Assembly (NCBI RefSeq): GCF_019880305.1
Contig: NZ_CP082301.1
Span: 2,232,001 to 2,296,000 of the forward strand
Direction of reading: 5' to 3'
Length of the DNA: 64,000 nucleotides
Source: Streptomyces decoyicus
GTDB lineage: Bacteria; Actinomycetota; Actinomycetes; Streptomycetales; Streptomycetaceae
A program made the translations under genes and the position numbers. The notes beneath the pieces were generated by a model that was given only the letters and a program-made list of their open reading frames with translations, was not told where the DNA came from and ran no database searches. This document shows, piece by piece, positions 9,801 to 17,397 of this stretch (positions are counted from its first letter, which is position 1; each line of letters begins with the position of its first letter).

Positions 9801-10008
9801 GAACAGCGGCCTGGACGTCGCCGACCGGATCGCGCTGCGCTGGCAGTCCACCGACGAGGAGGTGCGCACGGCGCTGACCGACCACGCCGGCCTGATCTCC
9901 GACGAGGTGCTCGCCGAGGAATTCACCCCCGGCGAGGCGGACGGGTCCTACGGCACGGCGTTCACCGACGAGAGCCTGGCCCTGACGTTCCAGCTGCGCA
10001 AGGCGTAA
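6871..10008 (+). CDS. ileS: Isoleucyl-tRNA synthetase
   Basis: A 1045-residue class I aminoacyl-tRNA synthetase charging tRNA-Ile. The HIGH-region PPTANGMPGAHHIEAR is near residues 52-67. The CP1 editing domain follows (WTTTPWTL). A Cys-pair cluster appears as WCPRCGTG and as the CxxC pair FACPTCQG. The GRKMSKHLGN loop is near 600. A C-terminal anticodon-binding domain and an extended tail follow. Length and the KMSKH variant match the longer eukaryote-like IleS class found in many actinobacteria. The ATG at 6871 lies 8 bases after GGAGGA, whose pairing is switched by the T-box; in-frame codons back to 6652 belong to the leader. A strong hairpin follows the gene. Confidence 0.97.
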   Translation: MSPQPQYRQVPAQVDLPALEHAVLEFWQEQKIFARTLQQSEGRPEWVFYEGPPTANGMPGAHHIEARVFKDVFPRFRTMQGYHVDRKAGWDCHGLPVELAVEKELGFNGKKDIEAYGIAEFNAKCRESVTRHTDAFAELTTRMGYWTDLDAPYRTMDPDYIESVWWSLKEIFNKGLLVQDHRVAPWCPRCGTGLSDHELAQGYENVVDPSVFVRLPLTSGPLAGRASLLIWTTTPWTLVSNTAVAAHPDVTYVVATDGSEQLVVAEPLLEKALGEGWSATGESFTGREMERWAYQRPFSLVELEGANIVVNAEYVTTDDGTGLVHQAPAFGEDDLRTCKAYDLPVINPVRADGTFEEELALVGGQFFKKADEALVADLDARGLLFRHLAYEHSYPHCWRCHTALLYYAQPSWYIRTTAVKDALLRENESTNWFPESVKHGRFGDWLNNNIDWALSRNRYWGTPLPIWRCEENHLTCVGSLTELTELTGTDQSGLDPHRPFIDEITFACPTCQGTATRVPEVIDAWYDSGSMPFAQWGYPYRNKELFEKRYPAQFISEAIDQTRGWFYTLMAVGTLVFDKSSYENVVCLGHILAEDGRKMSKHLGNILQPIPLMDQHGADAVRWFMAAGGSPWAARRVGHSTIQEVVRKTLLTYWNTVAFQALYARTSGWAPSAADPAPAGRPLLDRWLLGELNTLVEQVTESLESFDTQRAGKLLSSFVDDLSNWYVRRSRRRFWQGDAAALRTLHEVIETVTRLMAPLTPFITERVWQDLVVPVTPEAPASVHLTSWPVADRALIDPALSGQMQLVRRLVELGRATRAESGVKTRQPLSRALVAAHGFAGLSEDLRAQIAEELNVSSLASLSEVGGSLVDTTAKANFRALGKRFGKGVQAVAKAVAAADAAALSLALREGTASVEVDGETVSLAPDEVIITETPREGWSVASDSGATVALDLEITPELRRAGLARDAIRLIQEARKNSGLDVADRIALRWQSTDEEVRTALTDHAGLISDEVLAEEFTPGEADGSYGTAFTDESLALTFQLRKA

Positions 10009-10033
10009 CCGCCCCCGCGGTCACCACGGCGTA

Positions 10034-10070
10034 CGGAGCCCCCCGGCGCAGCCCGCGCCGGGGGGCTCCG
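10034..10070. terminator. Terminator hairpin after ileS
   Basis: A perfect 16-bp stem, CGGAGCCCCCCGGCGC (10034-10049) with its complement at 10055-10070 and a 5-base loop, 25 bp after the ileS stop. TCGTTT follows. Confidence 0.85.
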
Positions 10071-10116
10071 TCGTTTCCGCGGAGGTACCCGGACGGGGCG
10101 CACAAGTACACACAAA

Positions 10117-10158
10117 AGGGCCGGGCCCCGAAGGAATGTTCCCTCGGGGCCCGGCCCT
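10117..10158. terminator. Terminator hairpin after divIVA
   Basis: A perfect 15-bp stem, AGGGCCGGGCCCCGA (10117-10131) with its complement at 10144-10158. Read on the minus strand it is followed by TTTT, so it terminates the dcw/divIVA transcript. It may also back up ileS termination. Confidence 0.85.
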
Positions 10159-10187
10159 GATTGCCGACTGTGCGCGCTACGCGGACG

Positions 10188-11300
10188 TCAGTTGTCGTCC
10201 TCGTCGATGAGGAAGCCGCGCATCGGCGACGGCGTCTGCTGCATCGGCTGCGGGCTCTGCGGCCGCACCGGAGCCATCGGCTGGGTCATCGCCGGCGACA
10301 TCTGCTGCTGGCCGCCGTAGGACGGACCACCGTTGGACTGACCGGCCATGGAGTGGTTGCCGCCCATCTGCTGGCCGCCACCCATGGTGTGGTTGCCGCC
10401 CATGGTGCCGGCACCGGCCGACGCCATCGACGGGGACGGCGGCAGCGAAGCGGTCGCCGGGGTCCGCGGCGGGGCCAGCGAGTCGTCGGCCTGGTTCTCC
10501 AGCTGGCGCAGCTGGCTCTCCAGGTAGGACTTCAGCCGCGTGCGGTACTCGCGCTCGAAGCCGCGCAGGTCCTCGACCTTGCGCTCCAGCGTCGCGCGGG
10601 CCGACTCCAGCGAGCCCATTGCCACGCGGTGCTTCTCCTGCGCGTCCCGCTCCAGCGCATCGGCCTTGGCGCGGGCGTCCCGCTCCAGGCCCTCGGCACG
10701 GCTGCGCGCCTCGCCGACGATCTTGTTGGCCTCGGAACGGGCCTCCGCGATCGCCTGGTCGGCGGTCTGCTGTGCCAGCGACAGCACGCGCGCGGCGCTG
10801 TCACCACCGGGACCACCCTGCTGGCCGCCCTGGGGCAGCTGCTGCGGTCCGCCGGGGCCGCCCATCGGGCCACCCATCGGACCGCCGGGGCCCATCGGAC
10901 CGGGGCCGTGCGGGCCCTGCGGACCGGGGCCGTGGCCACCGGGACCAGGAGGCAGCTGCGGTGCACCACCGGGCAGTTGGGGCGGGCCACCCATCCCCTG
11001 CTGCTGCGGCGGCACCGGCTGCGGACCGGATATGGCGGCGGGCACCGGAGACCCGGGCCGCTGCTGCTGCTCCTGCTGCTGGTCCGGTCCCTTGCGCAGA
11101 CCCTGCTGCTGCTGGTTCTGCGCGGCGGCGCGGGTGGCAGCGGCCAGCTTGGCGCGAAGGTCCTCGTTCTCCCGCAGGAGCCGGGTCAGTTCGGCTTCGA
11201 CCTCATCGAGGAAGGCATCGACCTCGTCCTCGTCATAGCCTTCTCGGAGGCGGACGGTCGTGAACTGCTTGTTCCGCACGTCCTCGGGGGTCAACGGCAT
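10188..11300 (-). CDS. divIVA: DivIVA polar-growth scaffold
   Basis: A 370-residue coiled-coil protein. In Streptomyces, DivIVA marks hyphal tips and recruits the cell-wall machinery. The conserved lipid-binding N-terminus (MPLTPEDVRNKQFTTVRLREGYDEDEVDAFLDEVE) is followed by a first coiled coil to about 65. A roughly 90-residue Pro/Gly/Gln-rich linker (about 70-165) comes next, then a long second coiled coil (about 170-285, SLAQQTADQAIAEARSEANKIV) and a Gly/Met/Gln-rich tail. This two-coil plan with a long PQG linker is the streptomycete form. It is the last gene of the minus-strand division cluster, 49 bp after yggT, and is closed by a strong terminator. Confidence 0.96.
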   Translation of the reverse strand: MPLTPEDVRNKQFTTVRLREGYDEDEVDAFLDEVEAELTRLLRENEDLRAKLAAATRAAAQNQQQQGLRKGPDQQQEQQQRPGSPVPAAISGPQPVPPQQQGMGGPPQLPGGAPQLPPGPGGHGPGPQGPHGPGPMGPGGPMGGPMGGPGGPQQLPQGGQQGGPGGDSAARVLSLAQQTADQAIAEARSEANKIVGEARSRAEGLERDARAKADALERDAQEKHRVAMGSLESARATLERKVEDLRGFEREYRTRLKSYLESQLRQLENQADDSLAPPRTPATASLPPSPSMASAGAGTMGGNHTMGGGQQMGGNHSMAGQSNGGPSYGGQQQMSPAMTQPMAPVRPQSPQPMQQTPSPMRGFLIDEDDN

Positions 11301-11349
11301 CTCTACTTCACCTCAACGTAGTCGTCGGCAATCGGCAAGACCGTATCGT

Positions 11350-11643
11350 TCACACCAACAACACCGACCTCACGACGGTGATCAGGATGTACACGATGAT
11401 CATCAATACGAAGAAGGACAGGTCGAGCGCCACGCCCCCGAGACGCAGCGGCGGGATGACCCGCCGCAGAAGCTTGAGTGGCGGATCAGTGACAGTGTAG
11501 GCGGCCTCAAGAACGACCACCATCGCCTTGCCGGGTTGCCATGAACGGGCGAACTGGAAGACATAGTCCATCACCAGCCGGAAGATCAACACGATCAGGA
11601 AGCAGTACAGCGCGATGTAGATCACCTGACCAAAAACACTCAT
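11350..11643 (-). CDS. YggT family membrane protein
   Basis: A 97-residue integral membrane protein with two hydrophobic helices (about 5-25 and 70-92) around the conserved YggT core FRLVMDYVFQ and DPPLKLLRRVIPPLRLGGVALDLSFF. YggT/YlmG proteins are encoded beside sepF and divIVA in Gram-positive bacteria and cyanobacteria. Their molecular role is not settled; links to division, osmotic tolerance and FtsZ placement have been reported. It lies 71 bp after sepF and 49 bp before divIVA, consistent with one transcript. Confidence 0.93.
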   Translation of the reverse strand: MSVFGQVIYIALYCFLIVLIFRLVMDYVFQFARSWQPGKAMVVVLEAAYTVTDPPLKLLRRVIPPLRLGGVALDLSFFVLMIIVYILITVVRSVLLV

Positions 11644-11714
11644 CTCGCGCGTCCCTCTCCCCTTGCCTTGCTCCTGTGTTGGCCTTACGGCCTCGGTGTG
11701 CCCGGTGTTGCGTC

Positions 11715-12335
11715 TCAGCTCTGGTTGAAGAACCCACCCTCTGCGATACGGGCCTTGTCCTCCGCCGTGACATCGACGTTAGCAGGAGACAACAGGAACA
11801 CCTTCTGCGTCACCCGCTCGATACTGCCGTGAAGACCAAACACCAAACCGGCCGCAAAGTCGACAAGTCGCTTCGCATCGGTGTCATCCATCTCCGTCAG
11901 ATTCATGATCACCGGAGTGCCCTCACGGAAGTGTTCCCCGATGGTACGGGCTTCGTTGTAGGTCCGGGGGTGGAGTGTGGTGATGCGGTAGGGCTCCCGC
12001 TCGGACACAACCTTGGGCATGATCACCGGTGCGTTCTTCTCCAGATTTGGGCGTTCGGGTGTGATGGATGCCACGGGGGCGATTCGCGCGGGTCGTCCGC
12101 TTTCCGCGGCGAGCGGGGCCGGTTCACGTTGCGCCGGAGGCGTCACGGCACGGACGGGTTCCTCCCGTTCCGGGTGCGTTTCGGCCTGCACTTGGTGCTG
12201 TTGCCGCCGTCCCCGATCGGGTTCCGGGTCAAGCTCGGGTTCGAACTCGTCATCGGGGTCGAACCCCCGGCCGTCGTACCCATCGTCCTCCACGAGGCCG
12301 AGGTAGACCGCCATCTTGCGCATCGCGCCGGCCAT
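11715..12335 (-). CDS. sepF: SepF, FtsZ-associated division protein
   Basis: A 206-residue cytoplasmic protein that in Gram-positive bacteria bundles FtsZ and tethers it to the membrane. An N-terminal amphipathic stretch ([17 protein letters not shown], 1-17) is the membrane anchor. A disordered, acidic then Arg/Gln-rich linker runs to about 105. The globular SepF domain (about 110-195) has the signature [34 protein letters not shown] and the FVFxPxN-like strand [12 protein letters not shown]. The linker is long, as usual in Streptomyces. It sits 123 bp downstream of yggS; that gap is unusually AT-rich and may carry a separate promoter. Confidence 0.95.
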   Translation of the reverse strand: MAGAMRKMAVYLGLVEDDGYDGRGFDPDDEFEPELDPEPDRGRRQQHQVQAETHPEREEPVRAVTPPAQREPAPLAAESGRPARIAPVASITPERPNLEKNAPVIMPKVVSEREPYRITTLHPRTYNEARTIGEHFREGTPVIMNLTEMDDTDAKRLVDFAAGLVFGLHGSIERVTQKVFLLSPANVDVTAEDKARIAEGGFFNQS

Positions 12336-12458
12336 TCTCTGCGTCCTCCGCTCTGTGGTGGATCGGCTCCGTCACCAGGGGCCTTGGATCCACTCGGCCT
12401 GCCCGCTTTTTGCGGGAATGACCATATTTTGTGCTGTGGTCCGACTTGCTTGGCGACG

Positions 12459-13181
12459 TTACCGGAGCCGTGGTCTGACTCCGAGTACCGCAGTGCCGAC
12501 GCGCACATGTGTCGCCCCGGCCGCCACGGCGTCTTCGAGGTCCGCGCTCATGCCTGCTGACACCATGTTGGCAGCAGGATGAGCGACGCGCAGGTCGGAT
12601 GAGATTTCCATGAGCCGTTCGAAAGCGGCGAGTTCACGCCCGGCGTACGGCCCGGCCAGCGGCGCAACGGTCATCACACCGTCGAGCCGCAGACCTTGGG
12701 CCCCGGCGATCACCTCGGCGAGCGCCTCGACACCGTCGGGCGCCACCCCGCCGCGCTCACCCCGCTCCCCCGACTCCGCATCGAGCGCCACCTGGATCAG
12801 ACAGCCCAGTTCACGCTCGGCACGCGCCGCCTCCTTGGAGAGCGCGGTGACGAGTCGGGCCCGGTCGACGGACTGAATAATTCCGGCATAACCGGCCACA
12901 GACCGCACCTTGTTCGTCTGGAGCTGACCAACGAAGTGCCAAGTAAGGGGCAAATCAGCACATTCAGCGGCCTTGGGTGCCGCCTCCTGATCGCGGTTCT
13001 CCGCGACCTGCCGCACCCCCAGCTCCGCGAGCAGCCGGACATCGCTCGCGGGGTAGGTCTTGGTGACCACGATCAGGGTCACCTCGTCACGCGGCCGGCC
13101 GGCCCTGGCGCATGCGGCGGAGATACGTTCCTCCACCTGTGCCAGGTTCTGTGCCAGTTGCGTCTTGCGGTCGTCCGTCAC
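12459..13181 (-). CDS. YggS/PLPBP family pyridoxal-phosphate homeostasis protein
   Basis: A 240-residue single-domain PLP-binding protein with the N-terminal TIM barrel fold of alanine racemases. It is thought to buffer PLP rather than to catalyse racemisation. The PLP lysine is in LIVVTKTYPASD and the phosphate-binding strands in WHFVGQLQTNKV and SAGMSADLEDAVAAGATHVRVGTAVLG. The GTG at 13181 is chosen: it overlaps the pgeF stop as GTGA (13178-13181) and has GGGGGAGG upstream. An in-frame extension to 13223 would run into pgeF. It belongs to the conserved ftsZ-pgeF-yggS-sepF block. Confidence 0.94.
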   Translation of the reverse strand: MTDDRKTQLAQNLAQVEERISAACARAGRPRDEVTLIVVTKTYPASDVRLLAELGVRQVAENRDQEAAPKAAECADLPLTWHFVGQLQTNKVRSVAGYAGIIQSVDRARLVTALSKEAARAERELGCLIQVALDAESGERGERGGVAPDGVEALAEVIAGAQGLRLDGVMTVAPLAGPYAGRELAAFERLMEISSDLRVAHPAANMVSAGMSADLEDAVAAGATHVRVGTAVLGVRPRLR

Positions 13182-13939
13182 TCGGCCTCCCCCAGCCGCG
13201 GGCCGGGGGTGTCCCCGAGCCATACATAGCTCGCGAGCCGTCCCGTCGTACGGTCGCGCCGGTAAGAGAAGTGGTCGGCGGATTCGAGGGTGCAGATGTG
13301 GGGATCCTCACGCACCGGCACGCCCGCCGCGGCGAGTTGGGCCCGTACCCCCGCGGTGACGTCCACCGCAGGAGTGCCCCAGCTGGTCGTCGCACGGGCC
13401 TCGGGCACCACCGCGGCGACATCGGAACGCATCGCCTCGGGCACCTCGTAACACCGCCCGCAGATCGCCGGTCCGGTGTACGCGACGATCCGCGCCGGCA
13501 CCGCGCCCCGCTTCACCATCGCCTCGACGACCGCCGGGGCGACCCCGGCGACCAGACCGGGCCGGCCTGCGTGCGCCGCCCCCGCCACCCCGGCGACCGG
13601 ATCGGCCAGCAGGACCGGGGTGCAGTCGGCGGTCAGAACGGCCAGCGCCAGGCCCCGGCGGTCCGTGACCACCGCGTCCACACCGGGAATGTCGTCGCCG
13701 TACCAGGGCCCGTCGACCACCGCGACGTCCCGGCCGTGCACCTGGTTCATCCAGACCACCGCGGCCGGGTCGAGGCCGAGTTCCGCGGCGGCACGGGCAC
13801 GGTTGGCGCGGACGGCCTGCGGGTCGTCGCCGACCGCACCGCCCAGATTGAGCTGATCATACGGAGCGGCGCTCACCCCGCCCCACCTGTCGGTGAAGGC
13901 GAAATGCGCGCCGCTCTCGTGGTGCTGTTGCCCTATCAC
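13178..13939 (-). CDS. pgeF: Laccase-domain protein, PgeF/YfiH family
   Basis: A 253-residue single-domain multicopper-oxidase-unrelated YfiH protein. Family members act on purine nucleosides, and PgeF edits L-Ser misincorporated into peptidoglycan precursors. The metal/active-site motifs are WMNQVHGRDV (about 71-80), LAVLTADCTPVLLADP (about 101-116) and GAAHAGRPGLVAG (about 121-133), supplying the conserved His-Cys-His set. Its place directly after ftsZ (13 bp) and a 4-bp overlap with yggS fits a role beside wall synthesis. The gene ends in a GC-rich CTCCCCC-type sequence that codes for its last residues. Confidence 0.93.
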   Translation of the reverse strand: MIGQQHHESGAHFAFTDRWGGVSAAPYDQLNLGGAVGDDPQAVRANRARAAAELGLDPAAVVWMNQVHGRDVAVVDGPWYGDDIPGVDAVVTDRRGLALAVLTADCTPVLLADPVAGVAGAAHAGRPGLVAGVAPAVVEAMVKRGAVPARIVAYTGPAICGRCYEVPEAMRSDVAAVVPEARATTSWGTPAVDVTAGVRAQLAAAGVPVREDPHICTLESADHFSYRRDRTTGRLASYVWLGDTPGPRLGEAE

Positions 13940-13952
13940 TTCGGTGCTTCGG

Positions 13953-15179
13953 TCACTTCAGGAAGTCGGGGACGTCCAGTTCCTCGGCCGCGGAGTCCGA
14001 GTACGGACGGGCCGGAGGAACCTGCGGGGCGCTCGCCGGGGGCGAGGAAACCTCGCCCAGAGCGGAGGATTCGGCCGGGGCCGGCTCCTCGTCCCGTACG
14101 GGCACCGAACCCAGTCCGCCGAAGGACGACGAACGCGGCTCCGGCGGAGTGGCCGGACGGCTCGGGGCCGGGGCGGGCTCCTCGCGCTTCTGCGACGACA
14201 GTGCGGACTGCGCATCACGGCGGGCCGGCGGCTGACCGCCGTCGAAGCCCGCGGCGATCACCGTCACCCGGACCTCGTCGCCCAGCGCGTCGTCGATGAC
14301 CGCGCCGAAGATGATGTTGGCTTCCGGGTGTGCGGCCTCGCTGACCAGCTGGGCGGCCTCGTTGATCTCGAAGAGACCGAGGTCGGAACCACCGGAGATG
14401 GAGAGCAGCACCCCTCGGGCGCCGTCGATGGAGGCCTCCAGGAGCGGCGAGGAGATCGCCATCTCCGCGGCGGCCACCGCGCGGTCGTCGCCCCGTGCGG
14501 AGCCGATGCCCATGAGCGCGGAACCGGCCTCCGACATCACGGACTTGACGTCGGCGAAGTCGAGGTTGATCAGGCCCGGGGTGGTGATCAGATCGGTGAT
14601 GCCCTGCACACCCGACAGCAGCACCTGGTCCGCGGACTTGAACGCGTCGAGCACGCTCACCTGACGGTCCGAGATGGACAGCAGCCGGTCGTTGGGAATC
14701 ACGATGAGGGTGTCGACCTCTTCGCGCAGCTGGGCGATGCCGTCCTCGGCCTGGTTGGCGCGACGGCGGCCCTCGAAGGTGAACGGCCGGGTGACCACAC
14801 CGATCGTCAGGGCGCCCAGCGAGCGGGCGATGTTGGCGACGACGGGCGCGCCGCCGGTGCCGGTGCCGCCGCCCTCACCCGCGGTCACGAAGACCATGTC
14901 GGCCCCCTTGAGGACCTCCTCGATCTCCTCGCGGTGGTCCTCGGCCGCCTTCCGACCCACATCCGGGTTGGCGCCGGCGCCGAGTCCGCGTGTCATTTCG
15001 CGGCCGACGTCGAGCTTGACGTCGGCGTCGCTCATCAGCAGCGCCTGCGCATCGGTGTTGATCGCGATGAACTCGACGCCCTTGAGCCCGACCTCGATCA
15101 TCCGGTTGATGGCGTTCACGCCACCGCCGCCGATGCCGACGACCTTGATGACTGCGAGGTAGTTCTGCGGTGCTGCCAC
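13953..15179 (-). CDS. ftsZ: Cell division protein FtsZ
   Basis: A 408-residue tubulin-like GTPase forming the septal ring; in Streptomyces it is needed for sporulation septa and cross-walls. The N-terminal glycine loop [15 protein letters not shown] is at about 13-27, and the tubulin signature GGGTGTG is at 103-109. The T7 region [16 protein letters not shown] is near 200. A Pro/Glu/Ala/Ser-rich linker (about 320-395) precedes the conserved C-terminal peptide LDVPDFLK, the docking site for SepF and FtsW. The 282-bp upstream region is regulatory (see the entry for 15180-15461). This gene begins the distal part of the cluster. Confidence 0.98.
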   Translation of the reverse strand: MAAPQNYLAVIKVVGIGGGGVNAINRMIEVGLKGVEFIAINTDAQALLMSDADVKLDVGREMTRGLGAGANPDVGRKAAEDHREEIEEVLKGADMVFVTAGEGGGTGTGGAPVVANIARSLGALTIGVVTRPFTFEGRRRANQAEDGIAQLREEVDTLIVIPNDRLLSISDRQVSVLDAFKSADQVLLSGVQGITDLITTPGLINLDFADVKSVMSEAGSALMGIGSARGDDRAVAAAEMAISSPLLEASIDGARGVLLSISGGSDLGLFEINEAAQLVSEAAHPEANIIFGAVIDDALGDEVRVTVIAAGFDGGQPPARRDAQSALSSQKREEPAPAPSRPATPPEPRSSSFGGLGSVPVRDEEPAPAESSALGEVSSPPASAPQVPPARPYSDSAAEELDVPDFLK

Positions 15180-15461
15180 GTCGAAGGCCTCTCGCCTCGA
15201 GTTACGTGTCGTCGCCGCACGTGCGTGTGGACGCCGACTGATGCCGATGGGACGGTTCGTATCGCCGACCCGAACCCTAACGTTGAAGTTTAGGGTTACC
15301 TGTGCCTGTGTTCCTTGGTTCCATAGTCCCTTTGGAACGAGACACTAAGTCGACAAGGCGCGCCCGTTCAACGAACACGCCGAACCTCCCGTTTTTCTTT
15401 TCACCCTATGTGATCACCCATAGTCGTAGCCATCCAGGGTGCTGGCCTGCGACTCGGCACG
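15180..15461 (-). promoter_or_regulatory. ftsZ promoter and leader region
   Basis: The 282-bp gap between ftsQ and ftsZ is AT-richer than its surroundings. On the minus strand a plausible promoter is TTGAAC (15366-15371), an 18-bp spacer and TAGTGT (15342-15347). A GACAC pentamer, the known WhiA-type motif, overlaps this -10 at 15341-15345 on the plus strand. In the leader, AACCCTAA (15273-15280) and TTAGGGTT (15290-15297) form a perfect 8-bp inverted repeat with a 9-base loop. In Streptomyces ftsZ is known to have several promoters, one developmentally controlled. Assignment of these elements is inference. Confidence 0.7.
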
Positions 15462-16277
15462 TCAACTCCCGGACACCGCAGGGGCGCTGGGCACCGACAC
15501 GTCGAAGTGACGCCCGGCATGTGCCGCTTTCAGCAGCGCGGTCAGCACCTTCGCCTTTTCGGCGCCCCCTTCGCGACTGCCCCAGGCGACCGAGCGGCCG
15601 CCGGCCAGTTCGAGGGTGATGGCGTCGTAGGACCGTACACGGACCTTGCGTACGTCCTTGCGCACGGCCGCCGGCAGATCCTGGGTCACCTCGACCGCCG
15701 CACGTCGCAACCGGTCGATTCCGAAACGATGCAGACTCGGGGAGTCGGATACGGCCATTTCCAGAAGCGGAACGCCCTTGGGGGCCGTGGCGACGGTGGC
15801 GAACCGGACGCCTTCGGTGTCCACTTCGGTGAACTTTCCGCCCGTTCGCATCACCAGTTCCGGCTCCCTTTCGATCACCTTCAGACCGATCGTGTGCGGC
15901 CAGGACCGCTCGACGTCCACGGTCTTGATGCGCGGCAGCCGCGCGCGCAGCCGGCGCGCCAGGGCGTCCGTATCCACCGATACCAGCGGCTCGTTCATCG
16001 GGGCGTGCGCCGCGGCGGTGACCTCATGCGGCGTCAGAACCTTGGTGCCGGTGGCCTTGACGCGTTCCAGCCGGAGCCAGTTCGAGGCGTAGAGGGCCCA
16101 GGCGCCGAACGCGCCGAGCAGCACCGCGACGACCGTGATGATGATCAGACTGCGGCGGCCCGGCGCGCGAAGGGGAAGGCGCACCCACCGGAGCCGCGGG
16201 CCGCCGGGCGGCGCGGCGGAGGGCGGGCCGGACAGTGACTTCTTCTCGCCGCGGCGGGCGGTTGTCGGTCCGGCCAC
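15462..16277 (-). CDS. ftsQ: Cell division protein FtsQ/DivIB
   Basis: A 271-residue bitopic membrane protein of the divisome core (FtsQLB). A basic, Pro/Gly-rich cytoplasmic N-terminus (1-48) precedes one transmembrane helix (SLIIITVVAVLLGAFGAWAL, about 44-63). The periplasm-facing POTRA domain (about 68-135, RLERVKATGTKVLTPHEVTAAA) and the FtsQ beta domain follow. The ending ADVS-like tail is short. It starts 22 bp after murG and ends 282 bp before ftsZ, where the cluster is interrupted by the ftsZ promoters. Confidence 0.95.
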   Translation of the reverse strand: MAGPTTARRGEKKSLSGPPSAAPPGGPRLRWVRLPLRAPGRRSLIIITVVAVLLGAFGAWALYASNWLRLERVKATGTKVLTPHEVTAAAHAPMNEPLVSVDTDALARRLRARLPRIKTVDVERSWPHTIGLKVIEREPELVMRTGGKFTEVDTEGVRFATVATAPKGVPLLEMAVSDSPSLHRFGIDRLRRAAVEVTQDLPAAVRKDVRKVRVRSYDAITLELAGGRSVAWGSREGGAEKAKVLTALLKAAHAGRHFDVSVPSAPAVSGS

Positions 16278-16299
16278 GCTCCCTGCCTTCTCTCGTGCG

Positions 16300-17391
16300 C
16301 TACTTGTTGCGCTGTGCGATCGCCTCGTACACCATGCCGACCAGCAGCTCGTCGGCGTCCCTGCGGCCGAACTCGGAGGCCGCGCGGGACATCTCGTACA
16401 GCCGGTGCGGATCGGCCAGGACCGGGAGCACGCTGTTCTGCACCCAGTCCGGGGTCAGCTGGGCGTCATCGACCAGCAGGCCCCCGCCCGCGTTGACCAG
16501 CGGCTGGGCGTTGAGCCGCTGCTCGCCGTTGCCGATGGGCAGCGGGACGAACGCGGCCGGGAGCCCGACAGCGGACAACTCGGCGACGGTCATTGCGCCC
16601 GCGCGGCAGAGCATCATGTCGGCCGCGGCGTACGCGAGATCCATCCGGTCCACGTACGGTACCGGGACATAGGGGGGCATCCCGGGCATGTTGTCCACAT
16701 GCGGCAGTTCGTTCTTCGGACCGACCGCGTGCAGCACCTGGATGCCGGCGCGCTGGAGGACCGGCACGGCGGCCTGAATGACCTCGTTCAGCCGGCGGGC
16801 GCCCTGGGAACCACCGGACACCAGCAGGGTCGGGAGGTTGGGGTCGAGACCGAAGGCGGCCCGCGCCTCGGGGCGGACCGCGGCACGGTCCAGGGTGGCG
16901 ATGGTGCGGCGCAGCGGGATGCCGACATAGCGGGCACCGCGCAGCTTGCTGTCGGGGGTGCTGACGGCGACGAACTTGGCGTACCGCGAGCCGATCTTGT
17001 TGGCCAGGCCGGGCCGGGCATTGGCCTCGTGGACGATGATCGGCACCCCGAGGCGCTTGGCGGCCAGGTAGCCGGGCAGCGCCACATAGCCGCCGAAGCC
17101 GACGACGCAGTCCGCCTTCGTGCGCTCCAGGATCTGCTCGGCGGCCTTGATCGTGCCGCGCAGCCGCCCGGGGACGGTGATCAGTTCGGGTGTGGGCTTG
17201 CGCGGCAGCGGGACGGCCGGGATGAGGCCCAGCTCATAGCCGCGTTCCGGGACGAGGCGGGTCTCCAGGCCCTTCTCCGTACCGAGTGCCGTGATCCCCA
17301 CGGTGGGGTCCTGCCTCCGCAGTGCGTCCGCGAGGGCGAGCGCGGGCTCGATGTGGCCGGCGGTCCCCCCACCGGCGAGTACGACATGCAC
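16300..17391 (-). CDS. murG: MurG, UDP-GlcNAc transferase forming lipid II
   Basis: A 363-residue GT28 glycosyltransferase. On the cytoplasmic face it adds GlcNAc from UDP-GlcNAc to lipid I. The N-terminal Gly-rich loop HVVLAGGGTAGHIEPALALADAL (2-24) binds the lipid diphosphate. Further motifs are VVGFGGYVALP and the C-terminal donor-binding segments LLVSGGSQGARRLNE and CRAGAMTVAELSAVGLPAAFVPLP. It lies 6 bp after ftsW and just upstream of ftsQ in one transcription unit. Confidence 0.97.
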   Translation of the reverse strand: MHVVLAGGGTAGHIEPALALADALRRQDPTVGITALGTEKGLETRLVPERGYELGLIPAVPLPRKPTPELITVPGRLRGTIKAAEQILERTKADCVVGFGGYVALPGYLAAKRLGVPIIVHEANARPGLANKIGSRYAKFVAVSTPDSKLRGARYVGIPLRRTIATLDRAAVRPEARAAFGLDPNLPTLLVSGGSQGARRLNEVIQAAVPVLQRAGIQVLHAVGPKNELPHVDNMPGMPPYVPVPYVDRMDLAYAAADMMLCRAGAMTVAELSAVGLPAAFVPLPIGNGEQRLNAQPLVNAGGGLLVDDAQLTPDWVQNSVLPVLADPHRLYEMSRAASEFGRRDADELLVGMVYEAIAQRNK

Positions 17392-17397
17392 CGAAAT

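Noticed and set aside
6217-9885. Very long open frame (about 1220 codons) antisense to ileS
   Set aside because: Its codons mirror the high-GC third positions of ileS; the product is Gly/Ala/Arg/Val-rich with no domain, and it lacks a ribosome site. It is a typical high-GC antisense shadow.
12402-12416. Terminator hairpin between yggS and sepF (CCCGC-TTTTT-GCGGG)
   Set aside because: The stem is only 5 bp, and termination here would isolate sepF; more likely part of an AT-rich promoter region, not confident either way.
13186-13219. Another CTCCCCC-type palindrome at the 3' end of pgeF
   Set aside because: CCTCCCCC and a following G-run/C-run are present, but the hairpin and second half are too degenerate to separate from ordinary GC-rich coding sequence.
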